Positions 1 to 5,165 of a stretch of 7,171 bases of DNA are shown in pieces. The position numbers were made by a program, and so were the translations under genes. The DNA lies in assembly GCA_025454185.1 (NCBI GenBank), contig JALOOY010000178.1:1-7171 (forward strand), read 5' to 3'. Each line of letters begins with the position of its first letter. Within the stretch, counting starts at the first letter, position 1. The stretch is from Thermodesulfobacteriota bacterium. Lineage in GTDB: Bacteria > Desulfobacterota > RBG-13-43-22. A model generated the notes under the pieces. That model was given only the letters and a program-made list of their open reading frames with translations, searched no databases and was not told where the DNA came from.

Positions 1-540
1 CTCCGTGAAAAGGGTGTCGGAGGCATGGACGACCCGCTCGAAGAAGCGGTGATGATACTTTAGAACGTCAGTCGTAAAGATGATGAGATCGGCGCGGTTG
101 CGGACTTCCGTTAGCGTGGTCGTGAACCAGCCCCGGCTCTGCAGCACGCGCAGGTTCTGCATGTAGCTTTCGCTCAGCGCGTGATCAACGACGCCGCGCG
201 CCTTGTCGGCGATCGACACGACGGCGCGCATGCCGTCCACGTCTGTACCAAGCCCACCGAACGCCGGGAGTTTGGCCTTGCGAATGAGGCCGGCCGCCGC
301 CGCGATGGCGCTGTCGAGGCTGGCTGCACGACCGGCGACGCGCGGTTCGGACCGCACCAATTCACGCTCGAACCCGGCCCTGGCCTTGCCGCAGCCGTTT
401 CGCGTAACCGTGAGCTTCTGACCGCTCCGGCTGATCTCCAGATCATCGCAGACGAGGCCGCAGAACACGCACGGAACATCGCAATAGGTTTCGGAAGCAG
501 ACGCCGGTGCTGGAGATGCACCCGCCGGGTTAGCGGTCAT
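1..540 (-). CDS. fhcB: Formylmethanofuran dehydrogenase subunit B / FhcB, N-terminal part (runs off the left edge)
   Basis: Translating the minus strand from the ATG at 540-538 gives 180 codons with no stop up to base 1, so the gene continues outside the window. Residues 20-33 contain CDVPCVFCGLVCDD, the N-terminal signature of FwdB/FmdB/FhcB proteins. Cys24, Cys27 and Cys31, with Cys50 in the following NGCGKA, match the cysteine pattern that binds a 4Fe-4S cluster in the methanogen enzyme. The Ala/Pro-rich first 17 residues are typical of proteobacterial versions. In methylotrophic bacteria FhcB belongs to the cytoplasmic FhcABCD complex, which moves the formyl group off tetrahydromethanopterin and releases formate during formaldehyde oxidation. 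An in-frame TGA nine bases upstream of the ATG excludes a longer start; the ribosome site is weak. The gene is divergent from, and functionally unrelated to, the beta-oxidation genes beside it. Family assignment is confident. The bacterial FhcB (rather than archaeal FwdB) call rests on the N-terminal extension and overall character. Confidence 0.85.
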   Translation of the reverse strand, partial: MTANPAGASPAPASASETYCDVPCVFCGLVCDDLEISRSGQKLTVTRNGCGKARAGFERELVRSEPRVAGRAASLDSAIAAAAGLIRKAKLPAFGGLGTDVDGMRAVVSIADKARGVVDHALSESYMQNLRVLQSRGWFTTTLTEVRNRADLIIFTTDVLKYHHRFFERVVHASDTLFTE

Positions 541-677
541 GAATGGGGCTCATTCTTTAGTTGGCGACGCACAAAAGCATGGCGGCGCCCCCCTGACAAC
601 ACTGTAGCCTTGGACAAGCCTTGCAACCTCGGGCGGCGAAAACGCGCAGAGCCCAAGCACGTGACGGCGACCCGATT
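541..677. other. Upstream region of fhcB, no gene seen
   Basis: No convincing coding sequence is seen on either strand. The plus-strand reading frame crossing here is a shadow of fhcB. The stretch should contain the fhcB promoter, reading leftward, but I cannot pick a confident -35/-10 pair. A CACGTG palindrome lies at 658-663 and GCCTTG is directly repeated at 607-612 and 618-623. The composition resembles fhcB rather than the fad genes to the right. Confidence 0.4.
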
Positions 678-703
678 GCGCTCACAATTGCCGCTCACTA
701 TTG
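678..703 (-). repeat. Tandem 13-bp repeat upstream of fhcB, possible operator
   Basis: Read on the minus strand, 703-691 is CAATAGTGAGCGG and 690-678 is CAATTGTGAGCGC: two adjacent 13-bp units differing at two positions. They lie about 140-165 bp upstream of the fhcB start. Closely spaced direct repeats at such a distance are often binding sites for an activator or repressor. A regulatory role is inference; the repeat itself is directly visible. Confidence 0.4.
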
Positions 704-1483
704 TGCCCGCCCGCGGACCCGGGTAGGGCCGCCGAAAACAAGATGTGGGACGAAATCAGCCAGGGTGTCAAGACCATGCAGGACCTGCTGGTGGGTTTTC
801 GTTACTGCGCCAAACCGGTGGTGGCCGCGCCTTTCGGCATGGCTCTGGGCGGCGGCGCCGAGGTGGCCATGGCCGCCGACCGCATCTGTGCCGCCGGCGA
901 GAGTTATATGGGGCTGGTGGAAGTGGGCGTGGGCCTGCTGCCGGCCGGCGGGGGCTGCCGGGAACTGCTGCGGCGGGTGGTCACACCGCCCATGAAGCGG
1001 GCCGACTCCGATCCCCTGCCTTTCCTGGGCAAGGTCTTTGAAAACATCGCCATGGCCAAGGTGAGCGCCAGCGCCCTCCAGGCCCAGGAGATGGGCTTTC
1101 TGACCGAAGGCGACCGGATCATCATGAAGGGGGAACACGTCCTGACCGAGGCCAAGCGGGAAGTGCTGGCCATGGCAGCCGCCGGGTACGCCCCGCCGCC
1201 GCGGACCAGATCGATCTATGCCCTCGGGCAGCGGGGCATCGCGGCCCTGACCATCATGGTCCAGTCCATGCTCTGGGGAGATTTTATCTCCGAATACGAC
1301 ATGTTCATCGCCAAGAAGATCGCCTACGTGCTCTCCGGCGGCGATCTGAGCGCGCCTCAGTGGGTGGATGAGCAGGTGATCCTCGACCTGGAGCGGGAGG
1401 GCTTTCTCTCCCTGCTGGGCCAGGAAAAGACCATCGCCCGCATCAAGCACCTGCTCATGACCGGAAAACCGTTACGGAATTAG
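701..1483 (+). CDS. fadN: FadN-type 3-hydroxyacyl-CoA dehydrogenase/enoyl-CoA hydratase, C-terminal fragment (5' truncated)
   Basis: This is the last third of a bifunctional beta-oxidation protein of the FadN arrangement, with the NAD-binding dehydrogenase domain first and the crotonase-fold hydratase last. Members are about 780-800 residues; only about 250 remain. The listed start is a TTG that merely opens the frame; recognisable homology begins at about base 728 (AAENKMWDEI). Counting from the TTG, GGGAE at 50-54 and MGLVEVGVGLLPAGGG at 70-85 supply the two catalytic glutamates of crotonases (Glu54, Glu74). The end, LEREGFLSLLGQEKT followed by GKPLRN, is characteristic of FadN. Missing are the whole dehydrogenase part and the first oxyanion-hole segment of the hydratase, so this piece should not work alone. 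The stop codon overlaps the ribosome site of the thiolase gene, as expected for a fadN-fadA operon. If the join on its left is an artefact, the native gene is probably intact. Confidence 0.85.
   Translation: MCPPADPGRAAENKMWDEISQGVKTMQDLLVGFRYCAKPVVAAPFGMALGGGAEVAMAADRICAAGESYMGLVEVGVGLLPAGGGCRELLRRVVTPPMKRADSDPLPFLGKVFENIAMAKVSASALQAQEMGFLTEGDRIIMKGEHVLTEAKREVLAMAAAGYAPPPRTRSIYALGQRGIAALTIMVQSMLWGDFISEYDMFIAKKIAYVLSGGDLSAPQWVDEQVILDLEREGFLSLLGQEKTIARIKHLLMTGKPLRN
704..728. other. Probable junction between unrelated sequences
   Basis: Left of here the sequence is the upstream region of a methylotrophy gene. From about 728 rightward every codon fits the hydratase domain of a FadN-type protein, starting in its middle. 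No start codon or N-terminal domain precedes it. The join lies in a very GC-rich stretch containing CCGCGG (711-716) and CCCGGG (718-723). No transposase, inverted repeat or target-site duplication marks the join. It is either an assembly chimera or a deletion/translocation breakpoint. Confidence 0.6.
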
Positions 1484-1488
1484 GAGGA
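1482..1488 (+). promoter_or_regulatory. Ribosome binding site of the thiolase gene, overlapping the fadN stop
   Basis: AGGAGGA lies six bases before the ATG at 1495 and shares its first two bases with the TAG stop of the upstream gene (1481-1483). This arrangement fixes the thiolase start and indicates translational coupling within one transcript. Confidence 0.8.
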
Positions 1489-1494
1489 ATATCC

Positions 1495-2673
1495 ATGAAA
1501 GATATAGTCATCGTATCGGCTGCCCGCACGGCAGTCGGCCGGGCCAAACGCGGCCTGCTGGTCAATGTGCGGCCGGACGACCTGGGGGCCATCGTACTGA
1601 ATGAAGTGATCCAGCGGGCCCCCGGGGTCAAGAAAGAGGATGTGGAAGACGTAGTCATCGGCTGCGCCTTCCCCGAGCACACCCAGGGGTTGAACATGGG
1701 CCGTCTGGCCTTGATGAAGGCCGGGTTTCCCTACACCACCTCGGGGCAGACCGTCAACCGTTTCTGCTCTTCCGGTCTGCAGGCCATCGCCATCGGGGCC
1801 CAGCAGATCATGGCCGGCATGTGCGAGATCGTGGCGGCCGGCGGGGCGGAATCCATGAGCCAGGTCCCCATGACCGGTTTCTATTTCGCCCCCAATCCCG
1901 GTCTGGTGGAAGAATATCCGGAACCCTATATGGGTATGGGACTCACCGCCGAAGCCGTGGCCGAGCGCTACAACGTCAGCCGCGAAGACCAGGACCGCTT
2001 CGGGCTGCGGAGCAACGCCAAGGCCCTGGCGGCCATTGCCGACGGGAAGTTCCGGGAAGAGATCGTACCGGTAGAGGTCAAGACCGTTTCCGTGGACGGG
2101 TCCGGCCGGCGGGTGGAAAAAGTCAGGAAGTTCGAGGTGGACGAAGGCCCCCGCCAGACCACCCTGGAGCAGATGGCCGCGTTGAAACCGCCCTTCAAGA
2201 AGGGGGGCTCGGTTACGGCCGGGAATTCCTCCCAGATGAGCGACGGCGCCGCGGCGGTCCTGCTGATGACGGCGGAAAAGGCCGCCGAACTGCGGTTGAA
2301 TCCCCTGGCCCGCTACGTGGGCTTTGCCGTGGCCGGCGTGCCGCCTGAAATCATGGGCGTGGGGCCCATGTATGCCATTCCTCAGTTGATGAAGGTTACC
2401 GGCCGCACGCTGAGCGAGATCGATTTGTTCGAGATCAACGAGGCCTTCGCTTCCCAGGCCCTGGCCTCCATGCGGGAGCTGGGCATCGACGAGGAAAGGG
2501 TAAATGTCAACGGCGGGGCCATCGCCTTGGGGCACCCCCTGGGCTGCACCGGCGCCAAACTGACCGTTCAGCTCATTCATGAAATGAAACGGCGCGGCTC
2601 CAAGTACGGCGTCGTGTCCATGTGCATCGGCGGCGGCATGGGGGCGGCTGGGATTTTCGAGAATTTAACCTAA
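1495..2673 (+). CDS. fadA: Acetyl-CoA acyltransferase (3-ketoacyl-CoA thiolase), FadA type
   Basis: This 392-residue thiolase is of normal length and intact. It cleaves 3-ketoacyl-CoA with CoA to acetyl-CoA and a shortened acyl-CoA, the last step of beta-oxidation, in the cytoplasm. The nucleophile is Cys91 in NRFCSSGLQAIA. NEAF is at 315-318, the C-terminal signature NGGAIALGHPLGCTGA at 339-354 provides His347, and the second catalytic cysteine is Cys377 in MCIGGGMGAAG. The start AARTAVGRAKRG, the AGGAESMSQVPM segment at 115-126 and the VNVNGGAIALGHP region resemble the FadA partner of FadN in Bacillus-type operons, agreeing with the fadN fragment directly upstream. This favours degradative 3-ketoacyl-CoA thiolase over biosynthetic acetoacetyl-CoA thiolase, though chain-length preference cannot be read. 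The start is set by a strong AGGAGGA site. The gene ends in TAA, and a hairpin follows within 20 bases. Confidence 0.93.
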   Translation: MKDIVIVSAARTAVGRAKRGLLVNVRPDDLGAIVLNEVIQRAPGVKKEDVEDVVIGCAFPEHTQGLNMGRLALMKAGFPYTTSGQTVNRFCSSGLQAIAIGAQQIMAGMCEIVAAGGAESMSQVPMTGFYFAPNPGLVEEYPEPYMGMGLTAEAVAERYNVSREDQDRFGLRSNAKALAAIADGKFREEIVPVEVKTVSVDGSGRRVEKVRKFEVDEGPRQTTLEQMAALKPPFKKGGSVTAGNSSQMSDGAAAVLLMTAEKAAELRLNPLARYVGFAVAGVPPEIMGVGPMYAIPQLMKVTGRTLSEIDLFEINEAFASQALASMRELGIDEERVNVNGGAIALGHPLGCTGAKLTVQLIHEMKRRGSKYGVVSMCIGGGMGAAGIFENLT

Positions 2674-2688
2674 AACATCTCCAGGTAT

Positions 2689-2731
2689 GGATTTCCCTTC
2701 CGCTTGGCAGTAACCGGCGGGAGGGAAATCC
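2689..2731 (+). other. Long hairpin after the thiolase gene, no T-tract
   Basis: GGATTTCCCTTCCGC (2689-2703) pairs with GCGGGAGGGAAATCC (2717-2731): 15 pairs, one of them a possible G-U in RNA, around a 13-base loop. It begins 15 bases after the fadA stop. No run of T follows, so it is not a classic intrinsic terminator. It could stabilise the 3' end of the fadNA mRNA or be another dispersed palindrome. Confidence 0.5.
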
Positions 2732-2936
2732 TGTTCCGACATAAGCAGTCTTCCCGGAATAAGCCTTCAACCCCTGGCCGGAGGAATTTGTGGGAGTTGC
2801 CCTCAGCCTTTCCGTCTTCCTGAACCTGGAGGCAAGCCTTCGGCTGCACCCGGCGCCAGATCCATTCCAAGATAGTAACTCCCCAACCTCTTTTTCTTTC
2901 TCCCTACGAATAGTAAAATTTAACCTCACCGGGTTC
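2732..2936. other. Intergenic sequence with no recognised gene
   Basis: The 409 bases between fadA and the dehydrogenase gene hold no convincing coding frame; the short open frames on both strands have no recognisable protein features. A pyrimidine-rich stretch at about 2887-2905 is followed by an AT-rich patch with TAAAAT at 2914-2919. The patch could be a -10 element for the dehydrogenase gene, but I see no good -35 partner. Confidence 0.35.
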
Positions 2937-3029
2937 GGTCGGCGGGGACGCCGACCCTACGACAGACCGGCTATCCTTGGGACATACAAGACACGCGGCG
3001 TATTTCGTAGGGCAGGCGTCCCGCCTGCC
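2937..3029. repeat. Pair of inverted palindromic intergenic repeats
   Basis: Copy one, 2937-2960, is GGTCGGCGGGGACGCCGACC followed by CTAC. Copy two, 3006-3029, is in the opposite orientation: CGTAGGGCAGGCGTCC and then CGCCTGCC. Each is itself a hairpin with a GTAGGG-type edge (CCTAC in copy one), and the two face each other across about 45 bases. The stem bases differ between copies while pairing is kept, as in REP/BIME-like dispersed elements. Copy two ends about 40 bases before the ribosome site of the next gene. Confidence 0.6.
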
Positions 3030-3082
3030 TGCTCGGCGTTCGCCTCACCCGATTTTTTCATTGGCTGACCGAGGAGATTAGC

Positions 3083-4306
3083 ATGTTCGATTTTTTACTG
3101 ACCCAAGAAGAAAAGGCCTTTCGCGACGAAGTCCGTGATTTTGTCAAGACCGTCCCCAGCCAGATGCTGCGGGATATGGATGCCGGCAAGATCGAGACCG
3201 GACGCCCTTTTTTGGAAATGGCCGCGGCCCGCGGTCTGCTGGGAGCGCGGTTTCCTGCAGCATTCGGAGGCCGGGGGCTGAACTGGACGGCCGAAGTGGT
3301 GGCCGTAGAGGAAGTAGGCGTGCTTGGCAACTCCCTGGCCTGCGCCTATGTCATGCCGAGCATCGTCGGCGAGGCCTTGCACCTTTTCGGCACCAAGCAG
3401 CAAAAGGAAAAATACCTGGCCCCCACCCTGGCCGCTAAACTCTACAGCGCCGAGGCCCTGACCGAGCCCCGGGGCGGGTCCGATTTTTTCGGAGCCACTA
3501 CCACGGCGGTCCGGGATGGGGAAGCCTTTGTACTCAACGGGGAAAAGCGCTTTGTGGTGGGCGCCCAGGATTCGGACTGGTTTCTGGTCTACGCCAAATC
3601 GGACCCTCAGGCGCCGCCCCATAAATCGATCAGTTGCTTCATCGTGGAACGGGCCTTCGGGGTGGAGGTCCAGAATATCTACCAGCTCATGGGCACCCGG
3701 GGCGGAGGGACCGGTCGCCTGGTCTTTAAAGACGTGCGGGTGCCTAAAGAGAATCTGGTCGGCGCTCTCCACGACGCCTACTCCATCTTTAACCGCATGA
3801 TGGTCCCGGAGCGGCTGCTGAGCGGGGCCGGCTGCGTTGGGGCCGGCCGGGCGGCCCTGGAGGTGGCGGCCCGCTACTCCACCCGGCGCAAGGCCTTCGG
3901 TCAGACCATCGACAAATTTCAGGCCGTCAATTTCCTGGTGGCCGATTCGACGGCCCTGCTGGACGCCGCCTGCGCCCTGGTCTATGCGGCCGCCAAAAAG
4001 GTGGATGCCGGGGAGGACGGCCGCCGCCTGGTATCCGAGGCCAAGAAGGTGGGTACGGAAACGGGCTGGCAGGTCATCAACAACGCCATGCAGATCATGG
4101 GCGGCATCGGCTATACCACGGTCTATCCTGTGGAAAGGTTGCTGCGTGACAGCCGTCTGGCCATGATCTGGACCGGCACCAACCAGGTCATGAACATGCT
4201 GGTGCAGCATGAATATTATAAAGAGATCAAGCAGCGGGAGGGTCTGGCCCGGGATATCGAGGGCGATGCCCTGAATCCGGATGAGGTGGAGAAACATTAC
4301 GGGTAA
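3083..4306 (+). CDS. Acyl-CoA dehydrogenase family protein
   Basis: This intact 407-residue FAD-dependent acyl-CoA dehydrogenase would introduce the alpha-beta double bond in an acyl-CoA and pass electrons to electron-transfer flavoprotein. Visible landmarks are the helical N-terminal domain (1-115), the FAD/substrate motif YSAEALTEPRGGSD at 121-134, LNGEKRFVVGA at 151-161, and the C-terminal helical domain with ARYSTRRKAFGQTIDKFQ at 263-280 and QIMGGIGYT at 337-345. The motif that normally reads YEGTNQ is WTGTNQ at 363-368, so the usual catalytic Glu is Thr364. A Glu is present at 243 in VPERLLSGAG, which aligns by eye with the catalytic base of isovaleryl-CoA and long-chain dehydrogenases. 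That favours a branched- or long-chain substrate without proving it. GAGGAG (3071-3076), six bases before the ATG, fixes the start. The 409-bp gap upstream suggests its own promoter; a carboxyltransferase gene follows 153 bp downstream. Confidence 0.9.
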   Translation: MFDFLLTQEEKAFRDEVRDFVKTVPSQMLRDMDAGKIETGRPFLEMAAARGLLGARFPAAFGGRGLNWTAEVVAVEEVGVLGNSLACAYVMPSIVGEALHLFGTKQQKEKYLAPTLAAKLYSAEALTEPRGGSDFFGATTTAVRDGEAFVLNGEKRFVVGAQDSDWFLVYAKSDPQAPPHKSISCFIVERAFGVEVQNIYQLMGTRGGGTGRLVFKDVRVPKENLVGALHDAYSIFNRMMVPERLLSGAGCVGAGRAALEVAARYSTRRKAFGQTIDKFQAVNFLVADSTALLDAACALVYAAAKKVDAGEDGRRLVSEAKKVGTETGWQVINNAMQIMGGIGYTTVYPVERLLRDSRLAMIWTGTNQVMNMLVQHEYYKEIKQREGLARDIEGDALNPDEVEKHYG

Positions 4307-4354
4307 TTGGTACGAGAATAAAAGGGAATAGCATTCTTCTGGCCTTCGTTTGGC

Positions 4355-4445
4355 CGTCATCCTGGTGGAGGCCAGGATCCAGGGCAGTTTCGGGGCACCC
4401 AAAGGCCCTGGATTCCGGATCTCCCTTCGGTCGTCCGGAATGACG
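4355..4445. repeat. 91-bp palindromic element between dehydrogenase and carboxyltransferase genes
   Basis: The outer ends are CGTCAT (4355-4360) and ATGACG (4440-4445). The inner stem is ATCCAGGGC (4377-4385) paired with GCCCTGGAT (4405-4413) around a 19-base loop. Between outer and inner stems each arm has its own small palindrome, CCTGG...CCAGG at 4361-4375 and TCCGGA-type sequence at 4414-4439. The sequence resembles the CGTCATTCC...GGAATCCAG intergenic repeats found in many proteobacteria. It ends only 14 bases before the next start codon, so its folding could affect that ribosome site. Confidence 0.7.
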
Positions 4446-4459
4446 AAAGTGAGGTTTAG

Positions 4460-5158
4460 ATGGGTCACTGGATGGATGGCTACTTGGCGCGTCTGGAACA
4501 ACTCCGCCAAGAAAACCTGGCCGGCGGCGGACCGGAGCGGTTACGGACCCAGACCACTATGGGCAAACTTTCGGCCCGGGAGCGGATCGGACTGCTGGCG
4601 GACCCCCATACCTTTGAGGAGCTGGGGTCCCTGGTGCGGGACGGGCGCGCGCCCTTGGACGGCCGAAACAGACCCAGCCCGGGCGACGGGGTGGTCATGG
4701 GGTTTGCCGACATAGGGGGGCGTCCGGCGGCCATCTACTCTTTCGATTTTTCGGTCATGTGCGGGTCCCCGGGTGACCAGGCCGTCTGGAAGCTCAATGA
4801 CTTCACCAAAATGGCCGGTCAGATGGGGGTGCCCCTGATCGGAATGTTCGATTCTGCCGGAGAGCGGCTCAGCCTGAAGGGCGGAGACTCGGGCCTGAAC
4901 GGCCTGGGGGAGCTGCTTAAAAACACCAGTCGGTTTTCCGGGATCATCCCCCGCCTGGGACTGCTTTTGGGCCCCTGCACGGGCACCCTGGCGCAATTGC
5001 CCGTGCTTTACGATTTTCTAATCATGAATCAAAAAACGGCCTTTCTCTGGTTGGGGGGAGAAAGGTCAACCCCCGAAGCGGGAAATGCGGCCTTCCACAT
5101 GGAGCGGAGCGGTCAGTGCGACCTGATCGGCGTGCGACCTGATCGGCGAAAGCGATGA
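4460..5158 (+). CDS. Carboxyltransferase, N-terminal domain half
   Basis: The frame encodes 232 residues, of which 1-224 are authentic. LEQLRQENLAGGGPERL at 12-28 and MGKLSARERI at 34-43 are the usual opening of PccB-like carboxyltransferases. Then follow DFSVMCGS at 96-103, DSAGERL at 131-137 in place of the common DSGGAR, and GPCTGT at 171-176, the N-domain oxyanion segment, which usually reads GPCAGG. The region around STPEAGNAAFHMERSG lacks the usual acidic-GGA sequence. These departures mark it as a divergent member. The last seven residues (VRPDRRK and the closing R) come from the shifted frame. The start at 4460 has GTGAGGT five bases upstream; a second in-frame ATG at 4472 is possible but further from that site. 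Confidence 0.8.
   Translation: MGHWMDGYLARLEQLRQENLAGGGPERLRTQTTMGKLSARERIGLLADPHTFEELGSLVRDGRAPLDGRNRPSPGDGVVMGFADIGGRPAAIYSFDFSVMCGSPGDQAVWKLNDFTKMAGQMGVPLIGMFDSAGERLSLKGGDSGLNGLGELLKNTSRFSGIIPRLGLLLGPCTGTLAQLPVLYDFLIMNQKTAFLWLGGERSTPEAGNAAFHMERSGQCDLIGVRPDRRKR
5116..5148 (+). repeat. Perfect 16-bp tandem duplication inside the carboxyltransferase gene
   Basis: TGCGACCTGATCGGCG occurs at 5117-5132 and again, identically, at 5133-5148. The preceding G at 5116 allows the boundary to slide by one base. Sixteen is not a multiple of three, so the second copy shifts the reading frame by one. The sequence encodes CDLIG, a segment also conserved (as CDLVG) in the second carboxyltransferase of this window, so one copy is clearly the original. 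Confidence 0.95.
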
Positions 5159-5165
5159 GGACGCC

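Noticed and set aside
678..703. Resemblance of AATTGTGAGCG to the lac operator, suggesting cloning-vector sequence
   Set aside because: Eleven bases match, but the flanks do not match the lac promoter or a vector polylinker. The matching unit is one of two tandem 13-bp repeats, not part of the symmetric lac site.
181..726. Plus-strand 181-codon open frame at the left end, and a minus-strand 115-codon frame at 174-521
   Set aside because: Both overlap the FhcB frame, which carries the recognisable Cys motif. The translations are Arg/Ala-rich without motifs.
1480..2580. Long minus-strand open frame (366 codons) opposite the thiolase gene
   Set aside because: It is Gly/His/Gln-rich with no recognisable domain. 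It lies antisense to a clearly conserved thiolase and is a normal by-product of high third-position GC. The minus-strand frames at 698-1450, 3095-4510 and 5022-5915 fail for the same reason.
5117..5160. Programmed ribosomal frameshifting in the carboxyltransferase gene
   Set aside because: There is no slippery heptamer or clear downstream structure, and the exact 16-bp duplication explains the frame change completely.
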